A stretch of 64,000 nucleotides of DNA from Yersinia vastinensis (GCF_902726565.1 NZ_CACVAF010000002.1:427851-491850), one strand, 5' to 3'; counted from the stretch's first letter, positions 19,374-29,660 are shown. The notes: a model not told the origin generated them from the sequence alone. Translations and numbers: made by a program.

Positions 19374-19466
19374 CTGGGTTATCCTGTTTTACTGAGTAAG
19401 GAGTCTGGTTAATTGCTCTGTGTTGGCCCCAGCCTGAATAGGCTGAGGCCATAGCGGCAAATGGGA

Positions 19467-20249
19467 TTAACCGCCGTAAACATCAAAGTCGAAATATTTT
19501 TTCGCGAGTTTGTCGTAAGTGCCATCTTGGCGCATTTCAGCAAAGGCTTTATCCAAGGCTGCTTTCAGCTCTGTATCATCTTTGCGCAAACCCATACCGG
19601 TGCCTACACCAAAGAATTGATCATTTTTTACTGACGGACCGGCGAAGGCATAACCTTTACCGGCTTCTTGTTTCAGAAAACCTTCACTGCCGGCAACTTC
19701 ATCTTGGAAGGCAGCATCAATACGGCCAGAGGCTAAGTCCGCATAAATCAAATCCTGATTTTGATAGGCTACGACATCAATACCTTTTGGCTGCCATTCC
19801 GCATTCGCAAATGCTTCTTGAGTAGAACCTTGTAAGACCCCAACACGTTTGCCTTTTAAGGCAACCAACGTTGGCTCAATCTTGCTGTCTTTTGTGGCGA
19901 TCAAGCGGGCATTAGCCGCGTAGAGTTTGTCAGTAAAGGCAATCTCTTTTTGACGTTTTTCTGTGATGGAGAGCGAGGAGATAATGGCATCAATTTTTTT
20001 AGCTTTCAGCGATGGGATTAATGCATCGAAGTCACTTTCAACAAAAGTACATTTAGTATCAATTCGGTTGCATAATTCTTTGGCTATATCGATATCAAAA
20101 CCGACTAACTGACCACTGGCATTTTTAGATTCAAATGGTTCATAAGTTGGATCTGTACCAATTTTGATATCTTTCGGAATAGCGGCAAAAGCACTGCTGG
20201 CGGCAGCTAATGCTAATACTAAAGGCAGAACCAAAATCTTCTTATTCAT
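19467..20249 (-). CDS. hisJ: Periplasmic histidine-binding protein HisJ
   Basis: HisJ captures L-histidine in the periplasm and delivers it to HisQM. The 260-residue precursor has a signal peptide (about residues 1-22, ending SSAFAA) and the mature protein starts with [52 protein letters not shown] and the C-terminal [16 protein letters not shown] identify HisJ rather than another family member. E. coli and Salmonella have a second binding protein gene, argT, just upstream; it is absent here, so hisJ takes the upstream promoter position. A sigma-54-like promoter lies about 80 bases before the start. Confidence 0.95.
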   Translation of the reverse strand: MNKKILVLPLVLALAAASSAFAAIPKDIKIGTDPTYEPFESKNASGQLVGFDIDIAKELCNRIDTKCTFVESDFDALIPSLKAKKIDAIISSLSITEKRQKEIAFTDKLYAANARLIATKDSKIEPTLVALKGKRVGVLQGSTQEAFANAEWQPKGIDVVAYQNQDLIYADLASGRIDAAFQDEVAGSEGFLKQEAGKGYAFAGPSVKNDQFFGVGTGMGLRKDDTELKAALDKAFAEMRQDGTYDKLAKKYFDFDVYGG

Positions 20250-20327
20250 ACATAACCCTCAAATTGATTTTCGATGCCACAAAGCGCGTTAGTTTTCTGT
20301 ATTACCCAGAGCGTTCATAAATCAATT

Positions 20328-20343
20328 TGCAGTAATCGTGCCA
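20328..20343 (-). promoter_or_regulatory. Sigma-54-type promoter for hisJQMP
   Basis: On the minus strand the sequence is TGGCACGATTACTGCA, against the -24/-12 consensus TGGCAC-N5-TTGCA. The invariant GG and GC are exactly 10 bases apart. Transcription would begin near 20317, giving a leader of about 70 bases before hisJ. Nitrogen control by sigma-54 is known for the argT-hisJ region of Salmonella. Confidence 0.75.
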
Positions 20344-20469
20344 GTAATCACTGGGAAGAAAAGCAAATTTTATGGCCGTTTTCTTAGCATGAAAGCCACT
20401 AAATGCAGGCATCTGGTTGTTAACAGAAACTGAATGCGAATGCCATGCAACAGCACGCGTTCTGAAACA

Positions 20470-20506
20470 GGATCATTATGGTGCATGATCCGCTCCATTT
20501 CAGTGC
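20470..20506 (-). promoter_or_regulatory. Possible NtrC enhancer sites upstream of hisJ
   Basis: Minus-strand GCACTGAAATGGAGC (20492-20506) and GCACCATAATGATCC (20470-20484) resemble the NtrC consensus GCACC-N5-GGTGC. The first differs at two positions; the second has a poor right half. They are 22 bases apart, two helical turns, and 130-165 bases upstream of the sigma-54 box, a normal enhancer distance. Confidence 0.5.
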
Positions 20507-20542
20507 GATGTTGCACAAATGTATCAATTAAGGGAAATAATG

Positions 20543-21115
20543 TTAATTCGAACCTTGCCAGCGAATAAAGAGATCTTTAGGCAGTTCAATATCGAATTGA
20601 TCGATAATCCGGTTCACCGTCTGATCGACAATATCTTGAATACTTTGTGGTTGGTGATAAAACGCGGGCATAGGTGGCATAATCACCGCCCCCAATTCAG
20701 CGGCTTGTACCATCAGGCGTAAATGCCCTAGATGCAGTGGTGTTTCACGCACACACAAAACTAATGGGCGGCGTTCTTTCAATATCACATCCGCCGCGCG
20801 CGTCAGTAAACCATCCGTATAGCTATGGACAATGCCAGATAATGTTTTGATTGAGCAGGGTAAAATAACCATACCGCTGGTCTTGAACGATCCCGAGGAG
20901 ATGCACGCGGCTATATCACGAGAATCATGCACAACATCCGCCAATGCCTGTACATCTTTGACACTGAACGCCGTTTCAAGCGCCAATGTTTGACGCGCGG
21001 CATGACTGAGAATTAAATGGGTTTCCACGCCCTCGACATGTTGCAGTACCTGTAATAACCGAACGCCATAAATAGCACCGCTGGCACCACTGATACCAAT
21101 AATAAGTCGTTTCAT
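20543..21115 (-). CDS. ubiX: Flavin prenyltransferase UbiX
   Basis: UbiX attaches a dimethylallyl group to FMN, making the prenylated-FMN cofactor used by the decarboxylase UbiD in ubiquinone synthesis. The 190-residue flavoprotein fold is recognised by MKRLIIGISGASGAIYGVRLL, the ISSGSFKTSGMVILPCS segment and the C-terminal-half motif LVLCVRETPLHLGHLRLM. The ATG at 21115 is chosen because GAGG stands 8 bases upstream and the family N-terminus is MKRL; a start at 21133 would add six unrelated residues. In E. coli ubiX also sits between purF and the his transport genes. Confidence 0.95.
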   Translation of the reverse strand: MKRLIIGISGASGAIYGVRLLQVLQHVEGVETHLILSHAARQTLALETAFSVKDVQALADVVHDSRDIAACISSGSFKTSGMVILPCSIKTLSGIVHSYTDGLLTRAADVILKERRPLVLCVRETPLHLGHLRLMVQAAELGAVIMPPMPAFYHQPQSIQDIVDQTVNRIIDQFDIELPKDLFIRWQGSN

Positions 21116-21233
21116 GGGAACTGCCTCAACCAAATGACGGATAACAAATTATCCACAGTATAACCAGAAATGAGGCCAATTGACTGTCTTAGGTGATTAT
21201 CTGCTAAGAATTGCAACGTCCTATGTAAAAACA

Positions 21234-21273
21234 AAAAAGGTGCACCGCGCCTGAACGCAAGTTGCACCTTTTT
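21234..21273 (-). terminator. Terminator of cvpA-purF
   Basis: AAAAAGGTGCA (21234-21244) pairs with TGCACCTTTTT (21263-21273), an 11-bp stem. On the minus strand it is followed by further T residues, 35 bases past the purF stop. Confidence 0.85.
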
Positions 21274-21307
21274 GATTCATCTATACCTTGAAAGATGGAG
21301 GAGGATA

Positions 21308-22825
21308 TTAACCCTCGTTATGCATCTCAAGATTTTCTGCTTCATTATGATTACGTAATGCTTGCGCATCATCGTTACGTAATGACTCCAAATACTCCAG
21401 ATAGCTCTGATCCACATCTTTAGTTACGTAAACGCCATTAAAGACTGAGCACTCAAACTGAGCAATATCAGGGTTATCTTCACGTACAGCCTCGATAAGG
21501 TCAGTAAGATCTTGGAAAATCAGCGCATCAGCGCCAATCAACTGGCGAATCTCGTCGACTTCACGGCCGTGGGCAATCAATTCATTAACACTTGGCATGT
21601 CGATGCCATACACATTCGGGAAGCGAATTTCAGGAGCTGCAGACGCAAAATAAACCTTCTTCGCCCCTGCATCACGCGCCATCTCGACGATCTGTTCCGA
21701 CGTAGTACCACGCACAATAGAGTCATCCACCAATAACACATTCTTATCGCGGAATTCTGCACGGTTGGCATTCAGTTTACGGCGTACAGATTTACGGCGT
21801 TCTTGCTGGCCCGGCATGATGAAGGTCCGGCCTACATAGCGGTTTTTCACAAACCCCTGGCGATACGGTTTATCCAAGATGCGGGCGATTTCCAGCGCGA
21901 TATCGCAGGAGGTTTCCGGGATAGGGATCACAACATCAATGTCCAGATCTTCCCATTGCTTGGCAATTTTCGCCCCCAATTTCTGGCCCATGCGCACACG
22001 CGCACTGTAAACCGAAATCTTGTCCATAAAGGAGTCTGGACGGGCAAAATAAACATACTCAAACAAGCACGGATTGTATTTCGGATTTTCAGCACACTGG
22101 CGGGTGAACAACTGGCCTTTTTCGGTGATATACACCGCTTCGCCCGGAGCAACATCGCGCAGGAATTCGAAGCCAAGGGTATCCAATGCCACACTTTCAG
22201 ACGCAACCATGTATTCATTGCGACCATCAGCTAAAGTGCGCTTACCAATCACCAGTGGGCGAATACCGTTAGGGTCACGGAACGCGACCATACCGTGGCC
22301 GATAATCATCGCGACACAAGCATATGCCCCACGAATTAATTGGTGCGTCGCAGCAACAGCGGCGAAAATGTTATCTGATTCCAACGGATAATGTTGGAAA
22401 CGGTCCAATTCACTGGCAAAAATATTCAGCAGAATTTCTGAGTCAGAAGTGGTGTTCACATGACGGCGAGAAACTTCGAATAATTTCTTTCTCAGCTGGT
22501 GAGCGTTAGTCAGATTCCCGTTATGGGCCAGAGTGATACCAAACGGTGAGTTAACGTAGAAAGGCTGAGCCTCGGAAGCACTGGAACTGCCTGCCGTTGG
22601 GTAGCGAACATGGCCAATACCCATATTCCCCTGTAAACGCAGCATATGCCGGGTTTCAAATACATCCTTCACCAAGCCGTTTGCTTTACGCAGCCGGAAC
22701 CCATTATGGGCATCAATGGTAACGATGCCTGCAGCATCCTGGCCTCGGTGCTGAAGCACCGTCAACGCATCATAAATCGACTGGTTTACCGGTGCAAAAC
22801 CGGCGATACCGACAATACCGCACAT
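21308..22825 (-). CDS. purF: Amidophosphoribosyltransferase PurF
   Basis: PurF makes 5-phosphoribosylamine from PRPP and glutamine, the first committed step of purine synthesis. The 505-residue protein (E. coli 505) begins [10 protein letters not shown]; the cysteine after the removed methionine is the glutaminase nucleophile. The N-terminal Ntn-hydrolase domain is followed by a phosphoribosyltransferase domain with the PRPP loop [14 protein letters not shown]. It lies 12 bases downstream of cvpA in the same transcript, under a PurR operator. Confidence 0.98.
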   Translation of the reverse strand: MCGIVGIAGFAPVNQSIYDALTVLQHRGQDAAGIVTIDAHNGFRLRKANGLVKDVFETRHMLRLQGNMGIGHVRYPTAGSSSASEAQPFYVNSPFGITLAHNGNLTNAHQLRKKLFEVSRRHVNTTSDSEILLNIFASELDRFQHYPLESDNIFAAVAATHQLIRGAYACVAMIIGHGMVAFRDPNGIRPLVIGKRTLADGRNEYMVASESVALDTLGFEFLRDVAPGEAVYITEKGQLFTRQCAENPKYNPCLFEYVYFARPDSFMDKISVYSARVRMGQKLGAKIAKQWEDLDIDVVIPIPETSCDIALEIARILDKPYRQGFVKNRYVGRTFIMPGQQERRKSVRRKLNANRAEFRDKNVLLVDDSIVRGTTSEQIVEMARDAGAKKVYFASAAPEIRFPNVYGIDMPSVNELIAHGREVDEIRQLIGADALIFQDLTDLIEAVREDNPDIAQFECSVFNGVYVTKDVDQSYLEYLESLRNDDAQALRNHNEAENLEMHNEG

Positions 22826-22837
22826 GTTGTCTTTTCC

Positions 22838-23347
22838 TCATAAGCCGCTCCGAATCGGTAATTGATTCGGTAAGAAACTCGACGTGCTCTGCAGGTAGTC
22901 AAAGAACCACCTGATGATATAACTGAACTGCGGGATTAATTGTGACTGCTTCCAGTCGACACTCTGCGAAAAGCCAGTAAACGTATCCAGAAAGAACAAC
23001 ATGGCAGAGACTATCAGAACACCTCGCAGCGCGCCAAAACAGATCCCCAGCACCCGGTCAGTTCCTGATAACCCAGTACGCTCAACCAATGAACCAATCA
23101 CATAGTTAACAATAGCCCCGACAATCAATGTCGCGATGAACAAAATGCCGATGGCAATTCCGTTGCGTACCACCTCATCCTCAAAGCGAGTGAAGTAGAC
23201 AGCAAGGTAAGTGTAAAAATGGCTGGCAACAAAAAACGCACATCCCCATGTTACAAGTGACAATGCTTCACGGACAAAACCCCGGATTAAGCTAACTAAA
23301 GCAGAAAATCCGATAATCCCTATAATGACGTAATCAATCCAGACCAT
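22838..23347 (-). CDS. cvpA: Colicin V production family membrane protein CvpA
   Basis: CvpA is an inner-membrane protein needed for colicin V production in E. coli and linked to envelope stress tolerance; its molecular function is not settled. The 169-residue sequence has four hydrophobic segments (starting [18 protein letters not shown]) and the family motif [19 protein letters not shown] near residue 100. It is slightly longer than E. coli CvpA (162). It heads the cvpA-purF operon; the PurR box lies about 60 bases upstream. Confidence 0.94.
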   Translation of the reverse strand: MVWIDYVIIGIIGFSALVSLIRGFVREALSLVTWGCAFFVASHFYTYLAVYFTRFEDEVVRNGIAIGILFIATLIVGAIVNYVIGSLVERTGLSGTDRVLGICFGALRGVLIVSAMLFFLDTFTGFSQSVDWKQSQLIPQFSYIIRWFFDYLQSTSSFLPNQLPIRSGL

Positions 23348-23405
23348 GACTATTCCAATGACGAAATCGCCGCTGCATCCTGTTCGCGGCGAATTCTAAC
23401 AGAAA

Positions 23406-23421
23406 AAGAAAACGTTTGCGT
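23406..23421 (-). promoter_or_regulatory. PurR operator of cvpA-purF
   Basis: The minus strand reads ACGCAAACGTTTTCTT, matching the PurR consensus ACGCAAACGTTTNCGT at 14 of its 15 defined positions and, as I recall, identical to the E. coli purF operator. It is 59-74 bases upstream of the cvpA start. Confidence 0.9.
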
Positions 23422-23447
23422 AGAGGAATTCTTACCCGCGAAAATGA

Positions 23448-23594
23448 AAGCTTATCCCAGTAGGTGTGATTGTTGCGGTCAGTTTGAACACAAACAGCGC
23501 GCAAGAACCGGAGCGTACACGAAGTACGTGAGGATTCTGAACACTGCTCAGGTTCAAAATGGCAAATAAAACAACCCTAATGGGATAGGCGCTT
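23448..23594. repeat. Palindromic MITE-like element cvpA-dedD
   Basis: The ends are inverted: AAGCTTATCCCAGTAGG on the left; the right end reads, inverted, AAGCGCCTATCCCATTAGGG. Inside is a small hairpin CGTAC-ACGAA-GTACG and the segment AGGATTCTGAACACTGCTCAG. No coding capacity. Size and terminal repeats suggest a non-autonomous mobile element. No second copy is in this window. Confidence 0.55.
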
Positions 23595-23682
23595 AAAGTG
23601 CGGTGACTTAAAAATAACCATCGCCGCACCAAGAAGCCGCTAGAACCCTGTACACCCTGATATCTTAACCCTTGGACAAACT

Positions 23683-24417
23683 TTAACGCCCGGTACTATA
23701 AGGCCTAACCTGTCCACTCAAGCCGCTTAATGAATTAAGCTCTGGCAAAGCCGATTGCAATTTCTGTTTTGACGCATCCGGCCCGACATATAACCGAGTA
23801 ATCTGACCCTGAACAGGTGTCGCTGGCACCGTAAATGCCCGATGGCCCGACAGACGCAGTGTCGCGACAATTTCATTCACTTTAGCCGCATTTTTCAGTG
23901 CACCGAGTTGGACGACATACGCCTGCCCTACTGGCACTTTTTCTTCAGCCGGCGGTTTGATCTCTGGCTTCACTTCTTGCGGTTTTTTCTCAACAGGAGT
24001 GGGCTTGGTTTCAACGGGTCGACTTTCTACCGGTCTAGTTTCAACCGGCTTAGTTTCGACCGGTTTTCGCTCAACAGGTTTCACCTCAACCGGCTTACTT
24101 TGTATTACCGGTGGCGCTACGATTGTGGGTTCAGAGGGTAAGTTACCGGCATCATTCGCAGCTTGAGAAACGGAATCATCTTTAGGAATACCCACAGCTT
24201 GCGCAGCACCTTCTGGCGGCGCAATAGGCAGGGGTTGACTGACCGGTGGAACCGCATCAATCTCTTGGCTGTCACCGGGTTTTGGCACTAAGGGAATGGC
24301 AGCAAACTCATCCTCATAATGCTTTTTTTTACCATCCAGTAGCCCCGGCAGCACAATCACGCCCAAGGCCACCAGAATGATGGTCCCGACTAAACGGTTC
24401 TGAAACTTACTTGCCAC
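23683..24417 (-). CDS. dedD: Cell division protein DedD (SPOR domain)
   Basis: DedD is a single-pass inner-membrane protein that reaches the septum through its SPOR domain binding denuded peptidoglycan. The 244 residues show a short cytosolic N-terminus, one membrane helix (about 9-27, VGTIILVALGVIVLPGLLDG), a long low-complexity periplasmic linker and a C-terminal SPOR domain (about 165-240, QAYVVQLGALKNAAKVNEIV). The linker has tandem KPVE-type units (about residues 105-150), longer than in E. coli DedD (220 residues). It is followed closely upstream by folC. Confidence 0.94.
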   Translation of the reverse strand: MASKFQNRLVGTIILVALGVIVLPGLLDGKKKHYEDEFAAIPLVPKPGDSQEIDAVPPVSQPLPIAPPEGAAQAVGIPKDDSVSQAANDAGNLPSEPTIVAPPVIQSKPVEVKPVERKPVETKPVETRPVESRPVETKPTPVEKKPQEVKPEIKPPAEEKVPVGQAYVVQLGALKNAAKVNEIVATLRLSGHRAFTVPATPVQGQITRLYVGPDASKQKLQSALPELNSLSGLSGQVRPYSTGR

Positions 24418-24453
24418 TCGCTCTCCTTCAATGTCTTTACAAACTCAACGCTG

Positions 24454-25704
24454 TCACAGATTCAATGCAGCCATCACATGAGCAACAGTGTGGAAAGAGC
24501 CACAGACAATGACCACATCCCGTGGTCCGGCATCTTGCATGGCCTGACGCCACGCTGTTTCTACATCACTAAACTGACGTGACTGTGCCAGATGTTCAGC
24601 TAACTGCTCTGCACTGGCCCCACGCGGACCTTCCAATGGCGCACAATACCACTCATCAACTTGCTCAGATAAACACGCCAGCGTACCCGCAATATCTTTA
24701 TCTGATAGCATCCCGATGACCGCCCGCACTTTGCCCTGTTTTGGCAGTTGAGCTAGCCTGTCCGTTAGGTATCGTGCCGCATGAGGGTTATGAGCCACAT
24801 CCAAAATCAACCGCGGTTGTTCACTCACTATCTGAAAACGCCCCGGCAAACTGGCTGCCAATAAGCCTTGGCGGATAGCATCTTCGCTCAGGGGTAATCC
24901 AGAATAATGCAGCACCGCCAGTGCCGTCGCCGCATTGGCTAAAGGCACATTAGGTAACGGTAAATTTTGCCATTGGCGGTCGTCACACTGCCAACTCCAG
25001 TTCTGATTGTTCTGGCTGAACTGCCACGCTTTATCGCGTTGATACAGTTTTGCACCTAATGTTGCGGCCACATCAGCAATAGACTGAGGCATATCTGGCT
25101 CGCCAACGATGGCCGGTTTTCCACTACGGAACACACCGGCTTTTTCACGACCAATACTCTCTCTATCGAATCCAAGCCAGTCGGTGTGATCAATTGCAAT
25201 GCTGGTAACCGCCGCAACATCAGAATCGACAATATTGGTCGCATCCAGCCGCCCGCCCAGCCCAACTTCTAAGATAACCACGTCAAGCTTAGCCTGCTTA
25301 AATAATTGCAGTGCTGATAACGTGCCAAACTCAAAGTAAGTCAATGAGATATTGCTACGTCCAGCTTCAACTTGGGCAAAAGAGTGGCTGTGCTGCGCTT
25401 CAGAGAGTTCTTTCCCCTGAATACGAACACGTTCGGTATAACGCAAAAGATGAGGTGAGCTGTAAACCCCGACCCGCAGACCCGCGGCAAGTAAAATCGA
25501 CTCAAGGGTACAACAAGTGGTGCCTTTGCCATTCGTGCCGGCAATGGTGAATACTGTAGGGGCTGGCTTAAGTAAATCCAGACGCTCTGCAACCTGCTTT
25601 ACACGTTCCAGGCCCAACTCGATTGGTTGAGAATGCAAACGCTCAAGATAGTCAAGCCACGCGGCCAAAGGCGACGTGGCTTGGGGAATGAGATGATTGT
25701 TCAT
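24454..25704 (-). CDS. folC: Bifunctional folylpolyglutamate/dihydrofolate synthase FolC
   Basis: FolC adds glutamate to dihydropteroate, forming dihydrofolate, and later extends folates with further glutamates, in an ATP-dependent Mur-ligase-type reaction. The P-loop is GTNGKGTTC, followed by VGVYSSPHL (folate-binding loop) and GLGGRLDATN; the C-terminal domain has DVAHNPHAARYL. ATG at 25704 gives 416 residues with the same N-terminal spacing as E. coli FolC (MNNHLIPQATSPL). A GTG four codons earlier is also possible. It lies between accD and dedD as in E. coli. Confidence 0.96.
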   Translation of the reverse strand: MNNHLIPQATSPLAAWLDYLERLHSQPIELGLERVKQVAERLDLLKPAPTVFTIAGTNGKGTTCCTLESILLAAGLRVGVYSSPHLLRYTERVRIQGKELSEAQHSHSFAQVEAGRSNISLTYFEFGTLSALQLFKQAKLDVVILEVGLGGRLDATNIVDSDVAAVTSIAIDHTDWLGFDRESIGREKAGVFRSGKPAIVGEPDMPQSIADVAATLGAKLYQRDKAWQFSQNNQNWSWQCDDRQWQNLPLPNVPLANAATALAVLHYSGLPLSEDAIRQGLLAASLPGRFQIVSEQPRLILDVAHNPHAARYLTDRLAQLPKQGKVRAVIGMLSDKDIAGTLACLSEQVDEWYCAPLEGPRGASAEQLAEHLAQSRQFSDVETAWRQAMQDAGPRDVVIVCGSFHTVAHVMAALNL

Positions 25705-25764
25705 GAGTCCCGTCACTGGCCTTTTTTTCTCTGACTTAAAGCTATAAAGCTCAAGCTACGATAC

Positions 25765-25792
25765 CGGGCACCACCTTATCAGGAGGTGCCCG
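25765..25792 (-). terminator. Hairpin after accD
   Basis: CGGGCACCACCT, loop TATC, AGGAGGTGCCCG: a 12-base stem with one A-A mismatch, 10 bases beyond the accD stop. No T tract follows on the minus strand, so it may stabilise or attenuate rather than end transcription before folC. Confidence 0.6.
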
Positions 25793-25801
25793 TTGGGTTA
25801 A

Positions 25802-26713
25802 TCAGGCATCGGCCTGATTATCAGTCGTCGCTGCATCAGCCTTGGCCTCAACCACACTTGGCTGTGGCTGATGAGTCAATTTAGACAAGATGCTGGCCAG
25901 CGTCTGACGCATAACCGGACGGCGAACTATCATGTCGATAGCACCTTTTTCAATCAAGAACTCACTGCGCTGGAAGCCCGGCGGCAGTTTTTCACGTACC
26001 GTTTGCTCAATAACACGCGGGCCAGCAAAACCAATCAGCGCTTTAGGTTCCGCGATATTGATATCGCCCAACATTGCCAAACTGGCGGAAACACCGCCCA
26101 TGGTTGGATCCGTCAGAACGGAGATATACGGCAAGCCACGCTCTTGCATTTTCGCCAAAGCAGCACTGGTTTTTGCCATCTGCATCAGAGACATTAATGC
26201 CTCCTGCATACGAGCACCGCCGCTGGAGGAGAAGCATACCAGTGGGCAATTATCTTCCAATGCCTGTTCTACCGCGCGCACAAAGCGGGCACCGACGACT
26301 GATGCCATTGAACCGCCCATAAAGGCAAATTCAAATGAAGCAGCAACAATAGGCATCCCCTGCAAGGTTCCTTTCATGGCAACCAGCGCATCTTTCTCGC
26401 CTGTCTCTTTTTGCGCAGCAGAAAGCCGGTCTTTATACTTTTTGGAATCCTTGAATTTCAGGATGTCCTTCGGCTCCAGCTCGCTACCCAATTCAACTTC
26501 ACTACCTGCATCCAGCAGCATATGTAACCGCGCACGGGCTGACATACGCATGTGGTGATCACACTTAGGACACACTTCCAGATTGCGCTCTAATTCGGCA
26601 CGATAAAGTACCTGACCGCAACTGTCGCATTTTGTCCACACCCCTTCAGGAATACTCGCTTTACGGGTTTGTGAGATATTGCTTTTGTTGAGAATTCGTT
26701 CAATCCAGCTCAT
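25802..26713 (-). CDS. accD: Acetyl-CoA carboxylase carboxyltransferase subunit beta AccD
   Basis: AccD forms, with AccA, the carboxyltransferase that moves CO2 from biotin to acetyl-CoA, giving malonyl-CoA for fatty-acid synthesis. The N-terminal zinc ribbon [10 protein letters not shown]...CPKCDHH carries four cysteines, followed by the crotonase-like domain with [28 protein letters not shown] at 26713 (303 residues; E. coli 304) is the start: it gives MSWIERIL and has AAAGG 6 bases upstream. An in-frame start at 26785 would add unrelated residues. Confidence 0.97.
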   Translation of the reverse strand: MSWIERILNKSNISQTRKASIPEGVWTKCDSCGQVLYRAELERNLEVCPKCDHHMRMSARARLHMLLDAGSEVELGSELEPKDILKFKDSKKYKDRLSAAQKETGEKDALVAMKGTLQGMPIVAASFEFAFMGGSMASVVGARFVRAVEQALEDNCPLVCFSSSGGARMQEALMSLMQMAKTSAALAKMQERGLPYISVLTDPTMGGVSASLAMLGDINIAEPKALIGFAGPRVIEQTVREKLPPGFQRSEFLIEKGAIDMIVRRPVMRQTLASILSKLTHQPQPSVVEAKADAATTDNQADA

Positions 26714-26944
26714 CGATGACCTTTCTGTTTGAACCTGGCTGTTGCCAGTCCGCTGTTCATGCTTTAACCATCTCCCTGAAAACACCCCAATAAAAAATGC
26801 CTAAGATACACGTTGGTACAGCGTAACCAAGGCACTCATACTCAGGTTGTCCGCAGGAACAGACCATAAATGTCACTCATTAAACCATATTGGCTCGACA
26901 GTGTAGATAAAAAACTGGTCGAACCCTCGGCTTAGGTAACGTTT

Positions 26945-27607
26945 TTACTGATTTTTCTGACGTGCCGCTGCACGCCGATGACGCCAAACCTCGAATACAC
27001 CGGGCAAAATTGACACCACAATAATAACGACAATCAGCAATTTCAGATTGTTCTGCACGATAGGCACATTACCAAAGAGGTAACCAGCATAAGTGAATAA
27101 CAGTACCCATACCAATGCCCCAATCACGTTATACGCGGCAAAATGCCGATAGGACATTTTCCCCATACCGGCCACAAATGGCGCAAAAGTACGAATGATC
27201 GGGACAAATCGGGCCAAGATAATCGCTTTACCACCGTGTTTTTCATAAAACTGATGGGTTTTATCCAGATAACTACGACGGAATATTTTGGAGTCCGGAT
27301 TACTGAATAGTTTTTCGCCAAATACCCGACCAATAGCGTAGTTAATGGCATCCCCTAAAATGGCCGCAGTGACCATCAGAGCAACCATAATGTGCACATT
27401 GATATCATTGGAAGGTAGAGAGGCCAACGCACCGGCCACAAACAGCAAAGAATCCCCCGGCAAGAATGGTGTGACCACCAGACCGGTTTCACAGAATAAA
27501 ATCAGGAATAAAATGCCATAAACCCAAACCCCATATTGCGACACCAACTCCGCCAGATGAACATCAATATGCAAAATAAAATCAATAACGAAACGTATAA
27601 ATTCCAT
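26945..27607 (-). CDS. dedA: DedA-family inner-membrane protein
   Basis: DedA proteins are conserved inner-membrane proteins; family members act in undecaprenyl-phosphate or phospholipid flipping and in proton-motive-force maintenance, but the exact role of this paralogue is not fixed. The 220 residues match E. coli DedA (219) and show the VTT/SNARE-associated core: [19 protein letters not shown], the [17 protein letters not shown] segment and [20 protein letters not shown] with conserved arginines. The C-terminus is basic. It stands between accD and truA as in E. coli. Confidence 0.94.
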   Translation of the reverse strand: MEFIRFVIDFILHIDVHLAELVSQYGVWVYGILFLILFCETGLVVTPFLPGDSLLFVAGALASLPSNDINVHIMVALMVTAAILGDAINYAIGRVFGEKLFSNPDSKIFRRSYLDKTHQFYEKHGGKAIILARFVPIIRTFAPFVAGMGKMSYRHFAAYNVIGALVWVLLFTYAGYLFGNVPIVQNNLKLLIVVIIVVSILPGVFEVWRHRRAAARQKNQ

Positions 27608-27723
27608 AAATACTCTCGGTAAGTCGCTAAACCTAATTTTTGATTGGGCGAGTTTAACTGAACTTTCTTAGGTATTCCTTAGCCCCAAATTATTGCCAGC
27701 CAAACTCATATTCACTTTTTCTA

Positions 27724-28566
27724 TCAGTCATCCGCTAAAAAAAGTGGCCCCATCGGTGCTTTTGGTAAAGCAAAGTGTTCGGGATAGTCAACTGAGACCA
27801 AATACAACCCTTCTGCTTTCGCGGTTGCTGCCGCACGTGTTCTATCTTTAAGCGCCAACAGCTCGGCCATCCAAGTCACATCCTGATTGCCACAACCCAC
27901 CTCGATCAGGCTACCGACAATATTACGCACCATATGATGGACAAAAGCGTTGGCCTTGATATCTACCACGATATACGCGCCATGTCGGGTAACTTTGACA
28001 TGTTTTACATTTCTCCATGGTGTACGCGATTGGCACTGCACTGCACGAAACGAGGTAAAATCATTTTCGCCGAGTAGGCATTGGGCCGCTTGCTCCATTT
28101 TTTCAGCATCCAACGGCATATAACAATGGGTGACCCCTTGCGCCAAAACGGCCGGACGATAGCGATGATTAAAAATAATGTAGCGGTAGCGGCGAGCCGT
28201 CGCACTAAAGCGGGCATGAAAATCATCATCAACTGTTTTTACCCAACGCACCGCAATATCTGGTGGTAAATGGCTGTTGACCCCCATAGTCCATGCGGCA
28301 TCTTTACGCATCGCCGTGGTGACAAAATGCACCACCTGCCCGGTCGCATGCACACCGGCATCTGTCCGCCCAGCACAAAAGACGCCAATAGGTTCATTGG
28401 CAACTTTTGATAACGCGGCTTCGAGAGCCCCCTGCACGCTGGCAACTTCTTGTTGCCGCTGCCAACCAAAATAGCGGCTACCATTGTATTCAATACCCAG
28501 CGCAATCTTTATACCGACAGCTTCAGCCACGGTATTGTCTTGCTGGGCCAACTCAAGTTCGGACAT
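27724..28566 (-). CDS. truA: tRNA pseudouridine(38-40) synthase TruA
   Basis: TruA converts uridines 38, 39 and 40 in the anticodon stem of many tRNAs to pseudouridine. The catalytic aspartate is Asp69 in [44 protein letters not shown] and [15 protein letters not shown] complete the family pattern. At 280 residues it is ten longer than E. coli TruA (270) through its N-terminal leader ([18 protein letters not shown]). The start ATG overlaps the usg stop by one base (TGATG), so the two are likely translationally coupled. Confidence 0.96.
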   Translation of the reverse strand: MSELELAQQDNTVAEAVGIKIALGIEYNGSRYFGWQRQQEVASVQGALEAALSKVANEPIGVFCAGRTDAGVHATGQVVHFVTTAMRKDAAWTMGVNSHLPPDIAVRWVKTVDDDFHARFSATARRYRYIIFNHRYRPAVLAQGVTHCYMPLDAEKMEQAAQCLLGENDFTSFRAVQCQSRTPWRNVKHVKVTRHGAYIVVDIKANAFVHHMVRNIVGSLIEVGCGNQDVTWMAELLALKDRTRAAATAKAEGLYLVSVDYPEHFALPKAPMGPLFLADD

Positions 28567-29576
28567 CAGTATAGTTGCTCCTGCAACAGGCGCTCCGCCG
28601 TTTCAATCGCCATCAATGCACCGCCAAAGCGAATGTTGTCCGCGACTGACCAGAACTGCAACACCTCGGGAATACCATAATCATTGCGGACACAACCAAT
28701 GCTCAGAACATCACTGCCGGAGGCATCGCTGACCTGAGTGGGGTAGTCATCTTCGTCAGATAACTGAATATCTTCACAATCTTCAAGTTCGCTGCGGGCT
28801 TCCTCCGCAGAAATTGGTCGTAATGCCTCCAGATGAACCACCTGTGCCTGACCATAAAATACCGGTGACTGAATACAGCTCACTGAGATTGGCAAACCTT
28901 CATCTTGCAAGACCTTACGTACCTGGTCCACCAGACGGCGCTCTTCACGTACACTGCCCTCTTCATCTGCCAGCAGCGGCAACACGTTAAATGCCAATTG
29001 TTTCGCGAAAATACCCGGTTCGGAGGGAATACCATTTAATAGCTTAGCGCTTTGCCCAGCAAGATCATCCACCGCAGCTTTACCATGGGCGGAGGCAGAA
29101 ATCAGCGCTGTCACATGCAGGCGAGATAAGCCAGCCTCTTCCGTCAATGGCTTAATGGCCGTCAGTAACTGGCTCGTCAGGCTATCAGCGACGGCGACAA
29201 TATTACGATTGCGATAATCTGCCAGCACTTGCGGGTTCACACTCGGCACCACCAACGGCACATCGTGTTCCATAGCGAACAAACCACTGCTATCAATAAC
29301 TAAACAACCCGCATTCCCAGCTTCTTCGGCATATTGCGCGGAGGCTTCACGGCCTGCGACAAAGAAAGCCAACTGTGCTTGAGACCAATCAAATTCAGCG
29401 ACATTTTCGACCAGCAAACTTTTACCATTGAAGCGCACGGTTGCGCCGGCACTGCGCTCACTGGCCAGAGGATACAATTCACCAACCGGGAACTGGCGCT
29501 CACTTAATAGCTCCAGCAAAGCTTCACCTACTGCGCCCGTAGCTCCTAACAGAGCAATATTCCAGCCGTCAGACAT
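28566..29576 (-). CDS. usg: Usg, aspartate-semialdehyde dehydrogenase homologue
   Basis: Usg belongs to the aspartate-semialdehyde dehydrogenase family but its function is unknown. The N-terminal Rossmann motif is intact ([19 protein letters not shown]). At the place of the catalytic cysteine segment of true Asd (NCTVS-like) this protein has ADSLTSQLL, with no cysteine, so dehydrogenase activity of the usual type is unlikely; the same is true of E. coli Usg. ATG at 29576 (336 residues; E. coli 337) follows GGAGA and gives the family start [10 protein letters not shown]. It is coupled to truA downstream and lies 84 bases after pdxB. Confidence 0.93.
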   Translation of the reverse strand: MSDGWNIALLGATGAVGEALLELLSERQFPVGELYPLASERSAGATVRFNGKSLLVENVAEFDWSQAQLAFFVAGREASAQYAEEAGNAGCLVIDSSGLFAMEHDVPLVVPSVNPQVLADYRNRNIVAVADSLTSQLLTAIKPLTEEAGLSRLHVTALISASAHGKAAVDDLAGQSAKLLNGIPSEPGIFAKQLAFNVLPLLADEEGSVREERRLVDQVRKVLQDEGLPISVSCIQSPVFYGQAQVVHLEALRPISAEEARSELEDCEDIQLSDEDDYPTQVSDASGSDVLSIGCVRNDYGIPEVLQFWSVADNIRFGGALMAIETAERLLQEQLY

Positions 29577-29660
29577 GTTGGTTTTCTCCACTAATGATTG
29601 ATAAGACAAAGGCGGTAAAATACCGCCTGATATTCAATAACGATTAATTTATATAGCGAG

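Larger units (their letters stand above)
23348..23682. other. Intergenic region cvpA-dedD
   Basis: These 335 bases contain the PurR operator and promoter of cvpA-purF and a 147-base palindromic element (separate entries). I see no gene in them. Confidence 0.6.

Noticed and set aside
23842..24166. Repetitive plus-strand frames opposite dedD
   Set aside because: They mirror the low-complexity KPVE linker of DedD; the minus-strand frame has the real SPOR domain.
25932..26558. 208-codon plus-strand frame opposite accD
   Set aside because: It is fully antisense to a conserved essential gene, shows no domain and arises from accD codon use.
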